From Aldrovandia affinis (taxonomy: Eukaryota > Chordata > Actinopteri > Notacanthiformes > Halosauridae): 64,000 bases of DNA. The stretch covers positions 1,294,501 through 1,358,500 of the forward strand of contig JAINUG010000215.1 of NCBI GenBank assembly GCA_029706075.1, read 5' to 3'. The notes under the pieces are model-generated. The model was given only the letters and a program-made list of their open reading frames with translations, had not been told where the DNA came from and ran no database searches. The translations under genes were made by a program, and so were the position numbers. This document shows positions 48,601 through 55,942 of this stretch, piece by piece (position 1 is the first letter of the stretch; every line of letters starts with the position of its first letter).

Positions 48601-51600
48601 ATAAAGGTGGCGATTTCCTTAAATCGCTTTTACTGTGGTTTATGCAGAAGTCAGCAGACCCGAAATTCAAGCTGCTTGAGGGCTGCTTCAGGTGTAATTT
48701 TGGAACACAGCCAAAGTATATGACCCTTGCAATGGTGGCTGGAAATGGTGTCAACCACTTTCCCTGAGTTTGAAAAGCACTGCCCTTAATAATAATAATA
48801 ATAATAAACGCCATTTAGCAGACGCTTTTATCCAAAGCGACTTACAGTAGTGAAAGCATACATTTTCAGTATATGTGGCCCCAGTGGGGATTGAACCCAC
48901 AACCTAAGCGTTGCCAATGCTGTGCTCTACCAACTGAGCCACAGAGAACCACTAAGTACTTAAGTGCTCCTGTTTCCCCCAGGCCCTCCCCCCTGCGTCT
49001 GCGCTCACCTGCTGGACGGCGGCCAGGCTCTGCAGCTGTGCACTGCTGAGGTGCTGCTGTTGATGGAGGGCAGCCGTCTGCAGCATCAGGTGCTGCTGCT
49101 GCGCTGCGTACATCTGCTGCAGGTACTGCGCAGCCGTGTTCGGCTGCCTGTGCAGGGCCTGCTGGATCACCTGGCACACAGAGACACACCTTGAATTGTA
49201 AACGAGATACGTACGGCACATACACACAATGCACGTTCAAAAACAACCAGAGACACTGTGCACTCACTCGCCCACCTTTGAATATAGTTCTACTTTGAGT
49301 TTTAACCTTCTATGTGCACTCTCGTTCATAAACAGCTCTAAGCACCCCGTATAAGATTATGGAGAATGAGTGAGACAGGAGGAGGGAGAGGGAGAGAAAG
49401 GAAGATAGGGAGAAAGCGGGAAAGAGGGAAATGTAGAGAGATAGAAACGGAGGGATGATAGCATAGCCTGACGAGAGCACAGGGGCTGGTTATCTGGTTT
49501 CTTATGGAGATGCAGATACAGTGCTGATGGTTCTGTAGAGATCAGTCTGCAGGGCCCACAAAAAATCGCTTTGCGTCCTTCATTCTTTTCTCCATTTTTT
49601 TCCTTACTCAGGTGCCAAATGCAATGACTAAACATGAACCAGTAAACACAAAGGTCAAAACACATGTTACTGCACAACCATCCTAATACCTCAACGCTGG
49701 TAGAGCTTTACAGTTCTGACACCGCTTCAGTGATCATAGTTATTGTTATTTTGCCCATTGTTGCTGTATAACAGTCCACACGTGGTCTTAAGGTAATGAC
49801 ACCTTGACATTGCAGTGTTACACATTGTTATCACATCTTAAACTATATTATTTGACCCTGTCTTCTGAGATATAAATATGTTGGAAAATGTGCTTCCTCT
49901 GGAGTCTCGGCGCCAAAAGTAAGTTAATGGATCAGCCCAATTCCAACAGATCCCCCAGCCCCCCCTCAGCCCCCCTTTGGCCCTTGATGCAGCAGAAAAG
50001 GCAGAGTTTGACAGCTGGGGTCGCCCCTCTCTATCACGCAGGCTCCGCATGTCAGGGGTGCTGACTGCAGGGCCACATTCCCCATTTCTCCCAGGGTGCT
50101 GGGGCTGTCCCGAGCCCGTCACCGTGGGGCCCCTGCCTGCATTGACCAGCCCACAATAGAGCCCGGAATGCAGAGCCCTTAACCTGTGGACCAACACCCC
50201 ATCATTTGACATCTGGATGGAGTGGCGAGGGGTGGGGGGGGGTGTGAGAGCGAGAGTATGTGTGTGTGTGTGTGTGACATTGCCCAGAGATGCATATTTC
50301 TTAAATTATGGGATAAAAAAGAGTATGGTGTGTTGGCTATGACTGGGATAGAGGGAAAACCTATGAAGCCATTCTGAGTAATGCATTGGCCCTTTGCACA
50401 GAGACAGCATTTCCTTATTATTGAACTGCAGCCATCTGTACACAAGCAAATACACAACTTAATAAATAAATATTAATATAGGCTTGATATAAATGACAGT
50501 TTAAAAAAATCTATTTCTGTGGTTCACCAGGCCAGGACAACCTGCCTGCAGACCTGATAGATCCTGAAAAACTGCAAAACCAAAACAAAATAATCTTTAA
50601 ATGATTGATGTGAAACGTGAGTTAGAGGCCCCAGTGTGCAGCGATCTAGATTTCACTTGATTTTTATTTTCACAATAATGTTGCAGAGGACTGTCTTATA
50701 TAACACATACTCATGTTTTGTGGTGTGGGTTAAACACCTACAAAGGGGAGCTGCTGGGCAGCTCATCCTGTTAAGGCACTGTTCTAGTGTGTGGATGAGC
50801 CCCACGGTCTGCATCCTGTTAAGGCACTGTTCTAGTGTGTGGATGAGCCCCACGGTCTGCATCCTGTTAAGACACTGTTCTAGTGTGTGGATGAGCCCCA
50901 TGGTCTGCTGTTGTTAAGGCACTGTTCTAGTGTGTGGATGAGCCCCCCTGCATCCTGTTATGACAGTCTGCATTCTGCTGGACGAGCCCCACAGTGTGCA
51001 TCCTGTTGAGGGTACTGTTCTAGTGTGTGAATGAGCCCCACGGTCTGCATCCTGTTAAGGTACTGTTCTAGTGTGTGGATGAGCCCCATGGTCTGTATTG
51101 TGTTAAAGACACTGTTCTAGTATGTGGACGAGCCCCACAGTGTGCATCCTGTTGAGGCACTGTTCTAGTGTGTGGATGAGCCCCACGGTCTGCATCCTGT
51201 TATGACAGTGTTCCAGTGTGTGGATGAGCCCCACGGTCTGCATCCTGTTAAGGCACTGTTCTAGTGTGTGGATGAGCCCCACAGTCAGCATCCTGTTAAG
51301 GCACTGTTCTAGTGTGTGGATGAGCTCCACGGTCTGCTATTGTTAAGGCTCTGTTCTAGTGTGTGGATCAGCCCCACGGTCTGCATCCTGTTAAGACACC
51401 TTTCTAATGTGTGGATGAGCCCCACGGTCTGCATCCTGTTAACGCACTGTTCTAGTGTGTGGATGAGCCCCACAGTCTGCATCCTGTTAAAGCAATGTTC
51501 TAGTGTGTGGATGAGCCCCACGGTCTGGATCCTGTTAAGACACTGTTCTAGTGTGTGGATGAACCCCACGGTCTGGTATTGACAACAAACAGACCATGCC

Positions 51601-54600
51601 AGTGTTGAGTGTGGCCAGCAACATGCTGGTCAATTGTAAGCCCACAGTCTGCCTGCATAAAGCTGCACATGTAATGTCTTTCTCCGACTCATGTCTGTGC
51701 AGCTTAACTTGTGAAATGTGGTGTGAAAAGAAGTGATAGCTAACGTCACATGTTTCGAAGGAGAGCGTGTGTGTGTCTCCACTCTCCCAACCTCACAGCA
51801 GAAGTTGCAGTGAGAGTGGCTTAAGAATACATTTGGGCATTTCAAATTGGGAGAAAAAAGCATATATTTAAAAGAAGAAACATACCCAAAGAACTCAAGA
51901 CCCCCACCCTCCAATAGAAATGTCCTTACTCCTGCCTCATACCCCAGTCCTCTATCACCACACTGTGCTTGGTGTCTTTGTTGGGGATTTCTCTGTACAG
52001 AGCAGTACGTGGTTCAAGTAATCTCTCCTGCCTCTATATTTTCTTTCTCTCTCTCTACCAGTCCAACCAGTAACTTCATCTACCTTCCTCTATTAATTTT
52101 CATTTTTACTTGATTTACCTTGAAAAATACTTATAGAATTAATGGCACATACTTTCCTCACAGCTGTCACCAAAACAACACATTAGAAAAATCTATGCAC
52201 ACCCCACCTGACACTGTCTGCCATTCTTCATCTACTGTTCCTTCTTTTGCAAGGTAAAGAATACCTGATAGACGGATCAAAACATGATGAAAACATACCT
52301 TAAAGTCAGCGAGGAAAATAACAATCCAGAGGCTGAGTATTTTAGGACAACTTTGAGTACTGATCCACAGAAACGCAGGCGAGTAAATCTGTATGTTTGA
52401 TGATACTGTCCTCTCTCGTGTTTAACTCAACAGCACATATGTTTTCCACAATGCCATGGGCAGCATGTTACCAAAAAAGTGCCTTCTCATGCCCTGAAAT
52501 TTCAAACTCCGGGGCTAGCCACTAGAAACAAGATGGGTGTTCTTTCCTCTTGGCCAATGGTTGTGCTCAAAGTCTAAATCGTTCTGGTGGGCCCCACCCA
52601 CTTTTTCTAAGGAGGCAGTTTCCACCAGATTGAGGTCTTTATTCTCTAACTTGACAGGCGGTCCCTGTGCAGTTGCTAGGCAATGGTGGGGGAAAGAGCA
52701 TTGACCTGTGACACCTTGGCTTCAGTTGTTCCGACCCCCATCTCTCCCCGAGTCAGTTGGAGAGCTCAGCTGCATCATATGTCTGATGTCTCCATTCAAA
52801 AGCTCTCTTTGTTTGCAAGGGAACCGGCTGGGAGTGCAATGCGCAGAATTGGGCAGTGGCAGGAATGCTGACATTCTGAAGCCTGACAGCTCCTGGGCTT
52901 TGATTGTGATGTCATCACTCCCATTCGTGCAGTTTACGCAGGAGATAAAACAGGTCAGCTACATATATATAGCATTGTCAGATGTTGCTTTGCTTTGCTT
53001 TGTTTATTGAAGATAATTTAGGGGGGAAGAAAAGTATTTCTGTTCTCCTTGTCACTAACTGACCTTTAGGGAAAGGCTTTAAGCAAGAATATTTAAGTAT
53101 CGCCTACATGTAGTCAGGTTTCTGAGAAATGTAGAATACGGTAGATATGACCAGGAAATTATTAGGTTCTAATCATAATCATAATCAATAATCTGTGATT
53201 TAAACAGTATAACATCACTTAAATCCAGACAGGTCTGTACGGCACTACCTCAGACTACGCTCTCAGAAGGGCTAGTAACCCTAGTCAGGGCTCAATTGCT
53301 AAGGAGAGAGGGGTGAAATGTCTAGTCTGTACTTGATGAATCAGAGCAGAGGGAGGCTGATGGATAGCACACCATGATGGAACATTAGCCCGTGTGCTAA
53401 GCTCATTCTCTCAATAACCTGACTTCTCCACTCCGGAGAGAGACACAGCTGTGCCCACACTATGGTCTACTGGAACCGGGCTAAACAGAGGATTGCTGGC
53501 TCCATTCACACAAGGCACACCGCTGTCATGCCTCTTGAGAATTTTACTGCATCAGAATTAATGATCTAAATAGCCAACTAAGTAATCTGTATAAATGTAT
53601 GCAAATTAATAAAAACAAAAAGCGGAACATTGAATCATAAAGGTTTATCGTCCGTCTTTGCAGGACATCAATCAACATGTGGGACTGTCCTGCACGATGG
53701 ACATGGGACATCTGGTAACCTTATGTGTTGTGTATATTTTTCATGCTTGAATGTGCTACTATGGTTTTGCACAGCAGAACGTTTAAACCCATATTAAGTG
53801 TAAATAGGCCATTGTACAATGTATTACCTGCCTCGACAAGAGGAATTTTATAGGAAAAAGAAAATGCTTCAATTCCCTTTGATCAACTTTTCACACTCTA
53901 ACCAGCGTTGAGCAAAATAGGACAATGAGCACAGGTCATTCAGACAATCCAGGCTCATGATTTGCCTGTAATCTGGGGTGAATCCATAAGTGTCAAATTT
54001 GAGCTCAATGGATCTCAGGGTCTCTGACTCCACAACTAATCCTGGCAAATTATTCCATTCATTTATATATTTGTGTGAACAGATACCCTCTAGTTTGAAC
54101 CTATCCTTTTATGGAAATGCTGGCCTAGTATTTCAGTTGCATACATTGTTGACAAATTTTGGACACATTTCAGTTGCAGTTGTATGTAGGCTGCCAATAG
54201 ATGGCAGTAGAACATTTTCTATGTTCGGTTTTCAAATAGTTTTCAGAGAAAACATTTTGTAGGGTTTGAAGGGTATTCATTTATATTTATTTGAATGAAA
54301 CCTCCAGTTTACAGCTAAAACAGATTTGCTTTAGTTTTATTTCTAATTATCCTTTTATATTTAAGCTCTAGTGAATGTAAGCTGGAAGGCAGTACAAAGC
54401 GCTAATAAAACCTGAAAAATTCTAAAAATGTAGACCATCTACAGAATACTATTTAATAATCATACTTTCGTATAATTACATGAAACATAGAGCATTGTGG
54501 GCACAGAAATGAAAAAAAAATGCTCAGAAAATGGAATAATGACAATAGTGGGATTATATTTCAATATTGAACAAACATTTAAGAACTGACTTTATGCAGA

Positions 54601-55942
54601 CACAGTTGTTCTCTTGTAGAAATACAGCAGTTCATTGTCACGTTTCTTGTTTGCTGAATATTCAAAGTTGTTCCCCCTACTATCGTTTAGATATTAAGCC
54701 TTTATATTTTTGGAGTTTTGTTCACCCTACTATCGTTTAGCAATATTAACCTTTTATAAATTTTTGCTGTTTAAATGGTTATTTTGTAATTAAAACTGTA
54801 AGTCGCTCTGGATAAGAGCGTCTGCTAAATGCCTGTAATGTAATGTAATGTAATGTAGTATCAAAAGCCAAGTATGCTGCATCTCATGTCCACTAGATGG
54901 CACCATTTAAACAAAAATTAAAACCAGTGGCCTATTGTCTAACACAAATGACTGATTGTTCTTATGTGGGAAGTAAGAAATGTGACTAATTAGGCTGGCA
55001 GCTAACATAATTATATGAACAGCAGAATAATACCAAATATTAAGTTATGTTCAACTGAATCTTAAGAAAATCTTTAAAAATATTTCTAATGAAACTGTTG
55101 CCCCTCTTGCAGCACAATACCACCAGCACTGCCCTGTGGCATTGGTCTTACTTGGTCCAGAGGTTTTAACACCCAAACCCTAGCCCTGATTTATCTTATT
55201 TACTGAGAGAGGACTACAGAGTGGCATGACTGCTATCTCACTTAAAAAGCAGTAAAACTAATATCACACATTAATACATACACTGATAGTAACCATTTTA
55301 AGATTTACTGGTAGAAAATGCAAATCAAGGAATGGGATGTATTGGATCTACTGCACTGTTCATTGTGTGCTGTTTAACAAGAATGCCTGCATTTTGATTC
55401 TAGAACCTGCTACAGTTGAAAGACCTGTTTGTGACCATTGTCTTCCCCCTATCACCTTAAAAGGCACAGCTATCGTTTTGAGGTATAGCAGTGGTTTTGG
55501 ATTATATCTGGACACAGCTGTGGTTTTGTGATTCAGCTGCAGTTTTTGAGCACCGCTGTGGTTTTGTGGTACAGTAGCCATTTTGGGGTACAGTTGTAGT
55601 TTTGCAGTACAGCTGTAGTTTAAGAGCACAGCTGTGGTTTTGAGGCCTAGTGGTCACTTTTTTAAATTTTTTTTTATTTTTTTCCCTGATAGGCAGTGCA
55701 CACTCATATCAGACCAGCCAAGATACGGTGTGTTAGACCGCTACGCTATCCTCCACCCCCCCCCGTTGGTCACTTCTGATGTGTATGTACCATACCTGTA
55801 CAGTCTGCCTATCAGGAATCCCACTGTAGACAGATATCTGCGGCACTGTGGGCCTGCAGGTGCTGGCGCTGGTGGTAGTGGTGGGGTTGCTGGTGCCTGT
55901 GCTTCCAGTGCTGGAGGCTGCTGGGCCCTGCTCGTTCTCCAT
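10337..55942 (-). CDS. phc2: phc2, polyhomeotic homolog 2: complete set of 14 coding exons
   Basis: PHC2 is the polyhomeotic subunit of canonical Polycomb repressive complex 1; its SAM domain polymerises and helps compact silenced chromatin. Exons in transcript order are 55942-55796, 49170-49009, 45044-44964, 42949-42788, 36569-36483, 36074-35771, 26654-26325, 24994-24832, 18993-18785, 16740-16608, 16412-16298, 11906-11786, 11186-10913 and 10491-10337. Every junction is GT-AG and phase-compatible. They sum to 2,443 bp, one more than a multiple of three, because the 26325-26654 exon contains a surplus base. Without it the product would be about 813 residues (human PHC2 is 858). Landmarks: [16 protein letters not shown] near 34-49, Gln-rich region 50-210, FCS finger near 593-630, SAM near 746-813. 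Which teleost paralog (phc2a or phc2b) cannot be told from here. Confidence 0.93.
10492..10912 (-). other. phc2 intron splitting the SAM domain
   Basis: A 421-bp intron. 10551-10602 is a degraded SINE tail on the minus strand (ATTTAGCAGACGCTCTAACC on the + strand). Nothing else is seen. Confidence 0.75.
10913..11186 (-). CDS. phc2: phc2 exon: Ser/Pro linker and start of SAM
   Basis: The acceptor gtttcag follows a GTGT-rich tract and ends at 11187; the donor starts at 10912. The exon reads [20 protein letters not shown], a Ser-rich section with [19 protein letters not shown] (human has CSDNSSYEEPLSPISASSS), then [23 protein letters not shown], the first SAM helix. Exits after one base of a Gly codon. 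Confidence 0.93.
11187..11785 (-). other. phc2 intron with a minisatellite against its donor
   Basis: 11211-11330 resembles a decayed tRNA-headed SINE (GGTTCAAATCTC box B, AGCTGTATAAATGGA). The other end, next to the donor, is the 24-bp minisatellite at about 11690-11778. Confidence 0.7.
11690..11778. repeat. 24-bp minisatellite, about 3.7 copies, adjoining a splice donor
   Basis: The unit GGTGTTGAGGTGCAGGAGCG plus GGTA is repeated with one or two substitutions. It ends about six bases from the phc2 donor at 11784-11785. As 24 is divisible by three, retained intron would read as in-frame PAPQHL-type repeats. Confidence 0.9.
11786..11906 (-). CDS. phc2: phc2 exon: basic region after the FCS finger
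   Basis: Acceptor gagcag ends at 11907 and the donor GTGGGC starts at 11785. The 121 bp read [20 protein letters not shown], then [20 protein letters not shown]. Human PHC2 has YNVGCTKRVGLFHSDRSK at the same place. Exits in phase 0. Confidence 0.92.
13028..13430. mobile_element. Tc1-like fragments inside hAT A
   Basis: From 13209, CAGTGAAGGAAATCATTATT preceded by TA and followed by TTTGATCCC resembles a Tc1-family left end common in fish. 13028-13190 repeats part of the same sequence (CAGTGAGAGACAG, ATCCAGAAAATCA, AAACATGACTTAGTACTT). Two incomplete, similarly oriented pieces are present. Confidence 0.6.
13757..13870 (+). pseudogene. decayed BED zinc finger of a hAT transposase
   Basis: The reading [20 protein letters not shown], then [17 protein letters not shown], ends at a stop. 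BED fingers use a Cys-x2-Cys pair here; this copy has Phe-Lys-Leu-Cys, so the first Cys is lost. The DNA-binding finger is not functional as read. Confidence 0.7.
14921..15698 (+). mobile_element. hAT-type transposon B fragment with a dimerisation-domain remnant
   Basis: Inserted in the same Tc1-like element: the Tc1 match stops near 14920 and resumes at about 15699. The right end reads TTAGCAACCCTA. 15240-15385 reads [20 protein letters not shown], then [23 protein letters not shown], the hAT C-terminal dimerisation motif. The left end appears truncated and no clean target duplication is seen. Confidence 0.72.
16298..16412 (-). CDS. phc2: phc2 exon: FCS zinc finger
   Basis: Acceptor cttttcag ends at 16413; donor GTGCGT starts at 16297. 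The exon reads [20 protein letters not shown], then [17 protein letters not shown]. The Cys-x2-Cys and Phe-Cys-Ser-x2-Cys pairs are the zinc ligands of the FCS finger, which binds RNA in Polycomb proteins. All four Cys are present. Confidence 0.95.
16608..16740 (-). CDS. phc2: phc2 exon between HD1 region and FCS finger
   Basis: Acceptor ccccccgcag ends at 16741; donor GTGAAG starts at 16607. It reads [20 protein letters not shown], then [24 protein letters not shown]. Human PHC2 has a matching VGRSSLLVGNLKKK and TTTDSEMEEP. Exits with one base. Confidence 0.93.
16741..18784 (-). other. phc2 intron with a 5'-truncated SINE
   Basis: 2.0 kb without genes. The one clear repeat is the eel-type SINE at 18084-18264. 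Confidence 0.8.
18084..18264 (+). repeat. tRNA-derived SINE (UnaSINE1-like), 5'-truncated
   Basis: Begins inside the tRNA-related head (GGTTCAATCCCC box B), then TTGAGCAAGGTACTTAACCT, GCTGTATAAATGGATT, and the GTCGCTCTGGATAAGAGCGT tail ending TGTAATGTAA. It is nearly identical to the fuller copy at 24206-24422. Confidence 0.88.
18785..18993 (-). CDS. phc2: phc2 exon: internal start of short isoform and HD1 region
   Basis: Acceptor tccacag ends at 18994; donor GTGAGT starts at 18784. Reading: a variable lead ([18 protein letters not shown]), then [20 protein letters not shown], then [29 protein letters not shown]. The last part is the conserved polyhomeotic homology segment. The ATG at 18937-18935 is where the known short human PHC2 isoform starts; the short form here would be about 316 residues. 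Confidence 0.95.
19320..20350 (-). promoter_or_regulatory. candidate promoter of the short phc2 isoform
   Basis: CpG dinucleotides are frequent (about twelve in 19321-19440) in an otherwise CpG-poor AT-rich intron. ATTGG at 20063-20067 and 20128-20132 are CCAAT boxes in the phc2 direction, 65 bp apart. The stretch lies 0.4-1.4 kb upstream of the exon holding the internal ATG. Known alternative-promoter use in human PHC2 makes this plausible; no first exon is proven. Confidence 0.4.
21640..22443 (+). repeat. unclassified dispersed repeat, copy A
   Basis: Shares long, closely similar blocks with 61561-62028 in the same order and orientation: GCCGCCGATCCGAGCAG, TTTTATCATACACACGCG, AGAATCGCGACTTT, GAGCACTGGCAAATAATATG, CTTGTCTTTTACTCTCGGTC, GAAGTGCCGTCCCACTTCTA, then ACCAAACTATTGATGGCATA and ACAAAGCTTCTCTGAATTAA. 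Copy A has about 370 extra bases (21907-22280). No coding signal or clear terminal repeats. Confidence 0.85.
22893..22926 (+). other. G-rich run, possible G-quadruplex
   Basis: Five G-runs of four to seven with short loops, including the last GGGGGG run on the next line. Structure is inferred from base composition only. Confidence 0.4.
24206..24422 (+). repeat. tRNA-derived SINE (UnaSINE1-like), near full length
   Basis: The head GTGTGGTATAATGGTTAGGG is box-A-like and GGTTGCAGGTTCAATCCCC is box B. A body shared with 18084-18264 follows, then a GTCGCTCTGGGTAAGAGC tail and TGTAATGTAATG. The 3' end is of the type shared by eel SINEs and the UnaL2 LINE, which suggests L2-type retrotransposition. 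Confidence 0.88.
24832..24994 (-). CDS. phc2: phc2 exon: Pro/Gln/Thr-rich variable region
   Basis: Acceptor cctccag ends at 24995; donor GTATCA starts at 24831. It reads [20 protein letters not shown], then [20 protein letters not shown] and a Gln-rich end. The 163 bp enter at phase 0 and leave one base that pairs with the next exon. The region is poorly conserved in PHC proteins, so the assignment rests on splice signals and frame. Confidence 0.85.
24995..26324 (-). other. phc2 intron containing a solo LTR
   Basis: 25070-25180 looks like a decayed SINE head (GACTCAATGGTAAAG, AGAAGGTTGCATTCCC). 25510-26222 is the solo LTR. No genes. Confidence 0.8.
25510..26222 (+). mobile_element. solo LTR with perfect 5-bp target duplication
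   Basis: A 713-bp segment starts TGTTATG, ends CTCACA, and is flanked by TAACT on both sides (25505-25509 and 26223-26227). AATTAAA at 26160-26166, near the 3' end, is a plausible LTR polyadenylation signal and sets the + orientation, antisense to phc2. There is no internal region, primer-binding site or second LTR. It resembles Gypsy-type LTRs of fish, but the family is not verified. Confidence 0.8.
26325..26654 (-). CDS. phc2: phc2 exon: Gln/Pro-rich region with a one-base frame break
   Basis: Donor GTAAGT starts at 26324. Acceptor gttccag ends at 26655. The preceding exon leaves one base (G), which gives [12 protein letters not shown], a clear match to human PHC2 AYAQLQPHQLLPQ. From about 26620 onward the matching frame ([16 protein letters not shown], then [16 protein letters not shown] and LQVHPTP, correct for the next exon) is shifted by one base. 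Staying in the first frame meets a TAG near 26395. No AG in between restores frame. This is either an assembly or base-call insertion or a real lesion. Confidence 0.88.
26655..26765. repeat. 36-bp tandem repeat carrying three copies of the phc2 splice acceptor
   Basis: On the minus strand the unit TGAGAGTGAGCAGTGGTGTT plus a TG-rich run and TTCCAG occurs about three times. CTGGAA (acceptor TTCCAG in reverse) is at 26655-26660, 26691-26696 and 26727-26732, exactly 36 bp apart. The two extra acceptors would prepend 12 or 24 in-frame residues (of the type RVSSGV...CVP). Confidence 0.9.
30150..30640 (-). repeat. 5S rRNA-related SINE, minus orientation
   Basis: On the minus strand 30630-30560 reads GGTTAGTATTTAGATGGGAG followed by ACCTCCTG. 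This matches the 3' part of 5S rRNA (TTAGTACTTGGATGGGAGACCGCCTGG), including its internal control region. The remaining body (GTAGCGCCCACCTGTG, AGCACTTTTCAATTACTGCA on the + strand) is a pattern I know from dispersed fish repeats. Likely a 5S-headed SINE, not a functional 5S gene. Confidence 0.65.
31154..31309. repeat. 156-bp fold-back (inverted-repeat) element
   Basis: The ends are AGCGGAA and TTCCGCT. Inner arms 31191-31229 (AAACCAGACAAGCC, TTCTCAGGATATATA) and 31266-31305 (TATATCCTGAGAA, GGCTTGGAGTGGTTT) are imperfect reverse complements around a loop of about 40 bases. It could be a small MITE. The target duplication is not clear. Confidence 0.65.
33133..33542 (+). mobile_element. Tc1-like element remnant, 3'-truncated
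   Basis: It begins after TA with CAGTGGGTAGACAAATTAAT. 33412-33540 reads [20 protein letters not shown], then VAKANA, a stop, and [16 protein letters not shown], typical of the middle of Tc1 transposases. The match ends abruptly and no right inverted repeat is seen. Confidence 0.72.
35771..36074 (-). CDS. phc2: phc2 exon: conserved middle region
   Basis: Acceptor tctttcag ends at 36075; donor GTAAGC starts at 35770. It reads [20 protein letters not shown], then [20 protein letters not shown] and, at the end, [13 protein letters not shown]. Human has VQNLTLRTQQ and VAAHPLIAPA at these ends. 304 bp leave one base (G). Confidence 0.92.
36400..36480. repeat. (TG)n microsatellite and TG-rich flank
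   Basis: A run of about twelve TG pairs with imperfect TG/CG-rich sequence after it, in the 408-bp intron between 36074 and 36483. Confidence 0.9.
36483..36569 (-). CDS. phc2: phc2 exon: 29 codons, LIFTPTATV motif
   Basis: Acceptor cccctcag ends at 36570; donor GTAACG starts at 36482. It reads [20 protein letters not shown], then AGQQVSTAQ, close to human [15 protein letters not shown]. Phase 0 at both ends. Confidence 0.93.
37990..40730 (+). mobile_element. L2/CR1-like LINE, 5'-truncated, frame-broken
   Basis: 37991-38467 is an apurinic-type endonuclease segment ([42 protein letters not shown]). 39219-39993 is a reverse transcriptase with [52 protein letters not shown] and SYADDTQLY; the catalytic YADD is intact. 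40031-40585 is the conserved C-terminal region ([30 protein letters not shown]). Frame changes near 38465, 39125 and 39965 and an early 5' end make it inactive as read. It ends in AATAAAGT and a (CTTA)n tail. Antisense to phc2. Confidence 0.88.
40737..41067. mobile_element. 331-bp Tc1-like MITE
   Basis: Left end CCGTGCCCCTTTAAAGTCTA and right end, reversed, CAGTGCCCCTTTAAAGTGTA, both next to TA. No coding capacity. The element starts about six bases after the LINE tail. Confidence 0.82.
42584..42770. repeat. TG-rich microsatellite
   Basis: About twenty TG pairs from 42584, followed by imperfect TGTGTG/TATATTGTATGAGTG repeats. It opens false Cys/Val- and His/Thr-rich frames on both strands. 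It ends close to the phc2 donor at 42787. Confidence 0.92.
42788..42949 (-). CDS. phc2: phc2 exon: 54 codons, Ala/Gln-rich conserved block
   Basis: Acceptor cctccag ends at 42950; donor GTAAAG starts at 42787. It reads [20 protein letters not shown], then [20 protein letters not shown] and [14 protein letters not shown], nearly the same as human PHC2. Phase 0 at both ends. Confidence 0.95.
43384..44765. mobile_element. Tc1-like element, full length but decayed
   Basis: The 1,382-bp element has ends CAATACCCTCCAAAATTATT and, reversed, CAGTACCCTCCAAATGTATT; the left TA is present and the right one has changed to TT. Inner sequence reads, in pieces, as Tc1 transposase ([40 protein letters not shown]) with stops and indels, so it is inactive. 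It is a relative of the element at 12628-16084. Confidence 0.85.
44870..44893. repeat. (AC)n microsatellite
   Basis: About twelve AC pairs in a phc2 intron, followed by AATACTCACAG, which also occurs just before the run. Confidence 0.9.
44964..45044 (-). CDS. phc2: phc2 exon: 27 codons
   Basis: Acceptor gaaaag ends at 45045; donor GTGAGT starts at 44963. It reads [20 protein letters not shown], then GASAQTT; human has ASLVSNRQGSTSGSNVSAQ here. Phase 0 at both ends. The acceptor tract is short and purine-rich, so this is the weakest splice site of the gene. Confidence 0.88.
45948..45974 (+). other. G-rich run, possible G-quadruplex
   Basis: GGGGGG, GGGG, GGGG and GGGG separated by one to four bases. 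Quadruplex formation is inferred from pattern only. Confidence 0.5.
48785..48955 (-). repeat. V-SINE-type element with tRNA head
   Basis: On the minus strand: GTGGCTCAGTTGGTAGAGCA (box A), GGTTGTGGGTTCAATCCCCA (box B), then GTAAGTCGCTTTGGATAAAA and GCGTCTGCTAAATGGC with an ATT-rich end. It lies about 54 bp downstream, in phc2 direction, of the exon end at 49009. The tail shows it is a SINE, not a tRNA gene. Confidence 0.85.
49009..49170 (-). CDS. phc2: phc2 exon: Gln-rich conserved block
   Basis: Acceptor gtgccag ends at 49171; donor GTGAGC starts at 49008. It reads [20 protein letters not shown], then [20 protein letters not shown] and [14 protein letters not shown], nearly identical to human PHC2. 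Phase 0 at both ends. Confidence 0.96.
50767..51580. repeat. 48-bp minisatellite, about 17 copies
   Basis: The unit GGCACTGTTCTAGTGTGTGG, ATGAGCCCCACGGTCTGCAT, CCTGTTAA repeats head to tail with scattered substitutions and a few shortened units (near 50920-50990). Because 48 is divisible by three, both strands show open 16-residue repeat frames; these have no start context, homology or splice logic and are not genes. Confidence 0.95.
54792..54858 (+). repeat. SINE/LINE 3' tail with TGTAA repeats
   Basis: AAAACTGTAAGTCGCTCTGG, ATAAGAGCGTCTGCTAAATG, then CCTGTAATG and three more TAATG units. This equals the tail of the SINEs at 18084 and 24206 without a head, so it is either a truncated SINE or an UnaL2-type LINE end. 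Confidence 0.8.
55470..55645. repeat. degenerate 20-bp tandem repeats
   Basis: About eight variants of AGCTGTGGTTTTGTGGTACA follow one another, 150 bp past the donor of the first coding exon of phc2 in the transcript direction. Confidence 0.75.

Larger units (their letters stand above)
45045..49008 (-). other. phc2 intron
   Basis: 4.0 kb. It holds a G-rich run (45948-45974), a poly-T run near 46933-46949, a minus-oriented LINE-like 3' tail near 47815-47890 (TTTATTTATAATGCACTTTT) and the V-SINE at 48785-48955. Rest unremarkable. Confidence 0.75.
49171..55795 (-). other. phc2 first coding intron
   Basis: 6.6 kb. Contains a 48-bp minisatellite (50767-51580), a SINE-like tail near 51700-51870 (AATACATTTGGGCATTTCAA, ATTGGGAGAA), a solitary UnaSINE/UnaL2-type tail (54792-54858), a duplicated CCCTACTATCGTTTAG block (54675-54690 and 54726-54741) and degenerate 20-bp repeats (55470-55645). 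No exon. Confidence 0.78.

Noticed and set aside
48785-48955. Possible tRNA gene on the minus strand
   Set aside because: Box A and B are present, but a SINE body and V-SINE tail are attached and the cloverleaf is imperfect. The same applies to 24206, 56098 and 56928.
50767-51580. Possible CRISPR-like array or repeat protein
   Set aside because: The 48-bp units are contiguous and have no unique spacers, the genome is vertebrate, and the frames lack any start, splice or homology support: an ordinary minisatellite.
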